Shown: positions 6,563 to 9,101 of the stretch, one piece after another
Layout of the letters: each line of letters begins with the position of its first letter
How positions within the stretch are numbered: position 1 is the first letter of the stretch
Position numbers and translations under genes: made by a program
Assembly: GCA_023387135.1 (NCBI GenBank)
Contig: JAEWIK010000177.1
Span: 1 to 9,101, forward strand
Reading direction: 5' to 3'
Source: Actinomycetes bacterium
GTDB taxonomy: Bacteria; Actinomycetota; Actinomycetes; Propionibacteriales; Propionibacteriaceae
DNA length: 9,101 bases
Notes under the pieces: generated by a model
Seen by the model: only the letters and a program-made list of their open reading frames with translations
Databases searched by the model: none
Told to the model about the DNA's origin: nothing

Positions 6563-6590
6563 TTGCCGGGCCGCGAGCGCACGGTAGAGT
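6563..6590 (+). promoter_or_regulatory. Promoter of the yceD-rpmF-rnc operon
   Basis: TTGCCG (6563-6568) and TAGAGT (6585-6590) are spaced by 16 bases, matching the actinobacterial TTGNNN/TANNNT pattern. Transcription would start near 6597, giving a leader of about 40 bases before GTG 6638. The box falls in the gap between two genes, which supports it. Confidence 0.6.
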
Positions 6591-6598
6591 TGCCCCTT

Positions 6599-6618
6599 GG
6601 TTATGACCTTGTCATGCC
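6599..6618 (+). other. Hairpin at the 5' end of the yceD leader
   Basis: GG plus TATGAC (6599-6607, one bulged T) can pair with GTCATG plus CC (6611-6618) around a 3-base CTT loop, counting one G-U pair. It lies directly at the predicted transcript start and ends before the Shine-Dalgarno GAAGGG (6625-6630). A 5'-end stem can protect an mRNA from RNase J; that role is an inference. Confidence 0.3.
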
Positions 6619-6637
6619 ACCGATGAAGGGATCCGTT

Positions 6638-7174
6638 GTGACTCATCGCCATCCCGACCACCGTTCCGGGCTTGTCCTCGACACCCATGAACTGGTGCGA
6701 AGGGCGGGCGAATTGAAAGAGTTCACGCGGGTGGCCGACGCTCCGGATGGTATTGGCATCGCCATGATTGCAGTGCCACCCGGCTCGCCCATCGAACTCG
6801 ATCTCGCGATCGAGGCGGTGGTTGAGGGGGTGCTGGTCACCGGAACTGCCGACGTCCGACTCAAGGGACAGTGCGCACGGTGCCTGGAGGAGATCGAGTC
6901 CTCGACTCAGGTCGACCTCCAGGAACTGTTCGTCTACCCCGGTAAGGACATCGACGATCCCGATGCCAGTCGCATCGAGGACGATCTGATCGACCTCGAA
7001 CCCCTCATCAGGGACGCGGTGGTGCTCGACCTGCCGTTCACTCCGCTGTGCAGGCCGGATTGCGCGGGGTTGTGCCAGGAATGTGGCGCCAACCTCAACC
7101 ACGATCCGGACCACAGCCATGACGACGCCATCGATCCTCGATGGGCCGACTTGACCAAGTGGAACGACGAGTAG
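6638..7174 (+). CDS. yceD: DUF177/YceD family rRNA accumulation protein
   Basis: A 178-residue member of the DUF177 family. Bacterial YceD is needed for normal 23S rRNA accumulation, and its plant relatives act in 23S processing; the biochemical activity is unknown. Family marks are [15 protein letters not shown] with C79/C82 and [23 protein letters not shown] with C138, C142, C146 and C149, a cysteine set that could hold zinc. The C-terminus ends in the typical [12 protein letters not shown] 6638 is chosen because GAAGGG (6625-6630) lies 7 bases upstream and a promoter lies at 6563-6590. ATG 6623 is in frame but would leave no ribosome-binding site. The acidic middle (about residues 108-128) is usual for the family. 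It is followed 49 bases later by rpmF, the classic bacterial yceD-rpmF pairing, which firmly supports the call. Confidence 0.93.
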   Translation: MTHRHPDHRSGLVLDTHELVRRAGELKEFTRVADAPDGIGIAMIAVPPGSPIELDLAIEAVVEGVLVTGTADVRLKGQCARCLEEIESSTQVDLQELFVYPGKDIDDPDASRIEDDLIDLEPLIRDAVVLDLPFTPLCRPDCAGLCQECGANLNHDPDHSHDDAIDPRWADLTKWNDE

Positions 7175-7185
7175 CCGAACAGACA

Positions 7186-7204
7186 CGGCCTGCACGACAG
7201 GCCG
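7186..7204 (+). other. Hairpin in the yceD-rpmF spacer
   Basis: CGGCCTG (7186-7192) and CAGGCCG (7198-7204) form a perfect 7-base-pair stem with a CACGA loop, ending 6 bases before the rpmF Shine-Dalgarno AAGGAG (7211-7216). There is no U tract, so it is not an intrinsic terminator. It could be a processing or translation-control element. Confidence 0.45.
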
Positions 7205-7223
7205 ACGAGCAAGGAGTCACGAC

Positions 7224-7415
7224 GTGGCCGTTCCGAAGCGGAGAATGTCCCGCAGCAACACGCGGGCCCGCCGTTCGCAGTGGAAGACCTCCGCTCCGAC
7301 ACTGGTGACCTGCGCCAATGCGGCGTGCCAGGCAAAGCATCTTCCCCATACTGCATGCCCGGAGTGCGGGCAGTACGGCCCTCGCGCCGCCCGCCGCCAG
7401 GTGGTCGAATCCTGA
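7224..7415 (+). CDS. rpmF: 50S ribosomal protein L32
   Basis: L32 is a small basic protein of the large ribosomal subunit. The 63-residue product begins with the universal [22 protein letters not shown] zinc ribbon follows, with C30, C35, C45 and C48 as candidate ligands, so this is the zinc-containing form. The second pair, C45-P-E-C48, has the normal two-residue spacing. The first pair has four residues between the cysteines (C30-A-N-A-A-C35) where most zinc-type L32 proteins have two. GTG 7224 is 7 bases after AAGGAG (7211-7216) and gives the family N-terminus. It lies 49 bases after yceD and 16 bases before rnc and is most likely transcribed with both. The rpmF-rnc neighbourhood is common in actinomycetes. 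The 15-residue tail after the ribbon is slightly longer than in many relatives. Confidence 0.97.
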   Translation: MAVPKRRMSRSNTRARRSQWKTSAPTLVTCANAACQAKHLPHTACPECGQYGPRAARRQVVES

Positions 7416-7431
7416 ATCGCGCAGGGCGGTC

Positions 7432-8160
7432 ATGACTTCCGCTCGGCAGCTTTTCGAGCAGCTCGGGATCGAACTCGATCCCGAGCTCTACCAGCTTGCC
7501 CTGACCCACCGCTCGTACGCGTACGAGAACGGCGGCCTGCCCCACAACGAGCGCCTGGAGTTCCTCGGCGACTCGGTGCTGGGCGTCGTGGTGACGGAGT
7601 ACCTGTACCGCACCTTCCCCGACCTGCCCGAGGGCAGGCTCGCGAAGCTGCGGGCGGCGGTCGTCAACGCGCAGTCGCTGGCGGACGTCGCACGGGACCT
7701 GCACCTCGGCAACGAGATCCTGCTCGGCAGGGGGGAGACCTCCACGGGCGGGGCCGACAAGGCATCGATCCTCGCCGACTCGCTGGAGGCGGTCTTCGGC
7801 GCCGTCCTCATCTCGGCCGGGCGTGACGCCGCCGACAAGCTGCTCCACCACATCTTCGACCCGCTGGTCGACCAGGCCGCCACCGTCGGCGCCGGGCTCG
7901 ACTGGAAGACGAGCCTGCAGGAGATCTGCGCGCAGCTCGAGATCGGGTTGCCGACCTACCGGGTCACCGAGACCGGTCCCGACCACGACAAGCGCTTCAC
8001 CGCCGTCGCGGTCGTGGGCGACCGCAGCTTCGCCGCCGGCCGTGGCCGGTCGAAGAAGCAGGCCGAACAGCACGCCGCCGAGGCCGCCTTCGTCGCGCTG
8101 ACGGCCGACATCGCGCCCACCGGCGCCATCCCTGCGGCGCAGCCGCAGGCCACCTCCTGA
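7432..8160 (+). CDS. rnc: Ribonuclease III
   Basis: RNase III is a homodimeric, magnesium-dependent endonuclease that cuts double-stranded RNA, including rRNA precursors and structured mRNAs. The 242-residue product is of standard length. The N-terminal nuclease domain carries the signature [14 protein letters not shown] (38-51), with catalytic E43 and D47, and the second catalytic pair D116 and E119 in [16 protein letters not shown] double-stranded-RNA-binding domain occupies about 168-235 and ends in [19 protein letters not shown] 7432 is chosen because it gives the family N-terminus and lies just after the rpmF stop. The ribosome-binding site is weak (AGGGCGG at 7423-7429), so coupling to rpmF translation is likely. 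A near-perfect hairpin lies in codons 10-19 of this gene and is described separately. Confidence 0.96.
   Translation: MTSARQLFEQLGIELDPELYQLALTHRSYAYENGGLPHNERLEFLGDSVLGVVVTEYLYRTFPDLPEGRLAKLRAAVVNAQSLADVARDLHLGNEILLGRGETSTGGADKASILADSLEAVFGAVLISAGRDAADKLLHHIFDPLVDQAATVGAGLDWKTSLQEICAQLEIGLPTYRVTETGPDHDKRFTAVAVVGDRSFAAGRGRSKKQAEQHAAEAAFVALTADIAPTGAIPAAQPQATS
7460..7487 (+). repeat. Perfect inverted repeat inside the 5' end of rnc
   Basis: AGCTCGGGATCGA (7460-7472) and TCGATCCCGAGCT (7475-7487) are exact inverted copies separated by AC. In RNA this can fold as a 12-base-pair stem with an AACU tetraloop, starting 28 bases after the A of the start codon. It encodes part of LGIELDPEL. It lies where RNase III could act on its own message, but a coincidence of codon choice is not excluded. 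Confidence 0.85.
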
Positions 8161-8205
8161 CCGGCGGCGTCGCGGCCGGCCTCGCCGGGGCTCGCTCGTC
8201 CGGCC
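8161..8205 (+). terminator. G+C-rich pairing region after rnc, possible terminator
   Basis: Several alternative short stems follow the rnc stop directly: CCGGC (8176-8180) with GCCGG (8184-8188) around CTC, GGCCGG (8174-8179) with CCGGCC (8200-8205), and CCGGC (8161-8165) with GCCGG (8175-8179). None has a T-run, so evidence for termination is weak. The rest of the 95-base spacer holds only the mutM -10 box. Confidence 0.3.
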
Positions 8206-8243
8206 GATGATCCCGCTGCTGCGGCACCCTTCCCGCCCGCGGC

Positions 8244-8249
8244 TATCGT
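8244..8249 (+). promoter_or_regulatory. mutM -10 box, leaderless type (TATCGT)
   Basis: TATCGT fits TANNNT and is followed by 6 bases and then GTG 8256, so the transcript would start at or next to the start codon. There is no Shine-Dalgarno. The -35 position 18 bases upstream reads TGCGGC, which is a poor match. Confidence 0.5.
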
Positions 8250-8255
8250 GTGCGC

Positions 8256-9101
8256 GTGCCGGAACTGCCCGAAGTCGAAGTCGTGAGGACGGGCCTGGCG
8301 GCGCTCGTGCCGGGGCGCAGCGTCAGGACCGTCGCCGTGCTGCACCCGCGCTCCGTCCGCCGGCACCTGGCGGGCCCGGACGACTTCGCCACCACGCTCG
8401 TCGGACGCACCTTCGCCGAACCGCGCCGGCGCGGCAAGTTCCTGTGGCTGCCGTTCACCGACGGTGACGTCCTGCTCGCCCACCTGGGCATGAGCGGGCA
8501 GTTCCGCTCCGACGACGCGCAGGCCCCGCTGCTGCCCAACACGAGGGTGGTGTTCGGCTTCGCCGACGACGGCCCGCAGTTGCGGTTCGTCGACCAGCGC
8601 ATGTTCGGCGGCCTGTGGCTCGGCACCGGCGCCGAACTGCCGTCCGACCTCGTCCATCTCGGCCCTGACCTGCTCGACCCCGACCTCGACCTGGCGGCGC
8701 TCGTCTCGTCGGTCCGCCGGCACCGCAGCGGCATCAAGAGGGTGCTGCTGGACCAGCGGGTCGTCTCCGGCATCGGCAACATCTACGCCGACGAGGCCCT
8801 GTGGCGCGCGAGGGTGCACTACGACACCCCTGCCGCGGCGATGAGCCGCGAGCGGGTGCGGCGCGTCCTGGAGGCCGCCCGCGAGGTGATGGCCGAGGCG
8901 CTCGTCCAGGGAGGCACCTCCTTCGACTCGCTGTACGTGAACGTGAACGGCTCGTCGGGCTACTTCTCGCGCTCGCTCGCCGCCTATGGCCGCGAGGACC
9001 TGCCGTGCCCGCGGTGCGGCACGCCCCTGGTGAGGGAGGCGTTCGCCAATCGCTCCTCGTTCAGGTGCCCCCGCTGCCAACCCCGTCCGCGCAGGGCACA
9101 C
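8256..9101 (+). CDS. mutM: Formamidopyrimidine-DNA glycosylase (stop codon beyond window)
   Basis: MutM (Fpg) removes 8-oxoguanine and formamidopyrimidines from DNA and cleaves the strand at the resulting abasic site. The start is fixed by chemistry: proline 2 must become the N-terminal nucleophile, and GTG 8256 gives MPELPEVE with P2 and E3. Conserved K61 in RRGKFLW and HLGMSGQ (76-82) follow. The helix-two-turn-helix region includes [26 protein letters not shown]. The C-terminal zinc finger has C251, C254, C271 and C274, with R266 in the finger hairpin. MutM rather than Nei is supported by this lysine, the DQRMFGG loop and the ordinary finger. 282 codons are open to the window end; the zinc finger is complete, so only a few residues are missing. 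No ribosome-binding site is seen, in line with a leaderless transcript. The rnc-mutM neighbourhood is typical of actinomycetes. Confidence 0.95.
   Translation, partial: MPELPEVEVVRTGLAALVPGRSVRTVAVLHPRSVRRHLAGPDDFATTLVGRTFAEPRRRGKFLWLPFTDGDVLLAHLGMSGQFRSDDAQAPLLPNTRVVFGFADDGPQLRFVDQRMFGGLWLGTGAELPSDLVHLGPDLLDPDLDLAALVSSVRRHRSGIKRVLLDQRVVSGIGNIYADEALWRARVHYDTPAAAMSRERVRRVLEAAREVMAEALVQGGTSFDSLYVNVNGSSGYFSRSLAAYGREDLPCPRCGTPLVREAFANRSSFRCPRCQPRPRRAH

Noticed and set aside
6563..6637. 25-codon N-terminal extension of yceD from TTG 6563
   Set aside because: The proposed start coincides with the -35 box, the segment holds the promoter and leader hairpin, and GTG 6638 has a well-placed Shine-Dalgarno.
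7318..7431. 38-codon N-terminal extension of the rnc frame overlapping rpmF
   Set aside because: It is the alternative frame of rpmF. RNase III family length, the conserved N-terminus and the short rpmF-rnc spacer all favour ATG 7432.
1..9101. Search for mobile elements, CRISPR arrays, toxin-antitoxin pairs, defence genes, tRNAs and rRNAs
   Set aside because: No direct-repeat arrays, terminal inverted repeats, transposase or integrase motifs, or tRNA-like cloverleaf were seen by eye on either strand. The genes are core housekeeping genes of uniform base composition, so a hidden accessory system is not supported.

Overview
This window looks like ordinary chromosomal housekeeping DNA from a high-G+C actinomycete. 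Four things point there: strong G/C bias at third codon positions, promoters of the TANNNT type placed 6-7 bases before start codons, a SepIVA-type septation protein next to coaD, and zinc-type L28 and L32 proteins. The exact L28, L32 and permease sequences suggest Propionibacteriales, but that is a recollection of family flavour and not a proof. All ten genes are on the plus strand, and the large minus-strand reading frames are shadows.

Layout. Positions 1-636 hold the C-terminal third of ribonuclease J. A 119-base gap with a long dyad precedes an APC-family amino acid permease (756-2279). A 147-base gap with several hairpins and a probable promoter leads to rpmB (ribosomal protein L28), which ends in a clear intrinsic terminator. 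Next come recG (replication-fork helicase), rsmD (16S rRNA methyltransferase), coaD (a coenzyme A step) overlapping rsmD by 4 bases, and a short SepIVA-like coiled-coil protein overlapping coaD by 8 bases. A new promoter then serves yceD (DUF177), rpmF (L32) and rnc (RNase III). The window ends inside or at the end of mutM (formamidopyrimidine-DNA glycosylase).

How the genes fit together. Most act in ribosome production or RNA turnover (RNase J, L28, RsmD, YceD, L32, RNase III). RecG and MutM protect the chromosome, CoaD makes a central cofactor, and the SepIVA-like protein belongs to envelope growth and septation. recG, rsmD and mutM each appear to have a leaderless promoter, with the start codon at or next to the transcription start.

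I found no mobile element, CRISPR array, toxin-antitoxin pair, defence island, tRNA or rRNA, and no evidence for a new multi-gene system. The items most worth a second look are small: a near-perfect 12-base stem inside the start of the rnc reading frame (RNase III may act on its own mRNA), a structured rpmB leader, a long dyad before the permease, an L32 with an altered zinc-ligand spacing, and a SepIVA homologue with a much shortened coiled coil.
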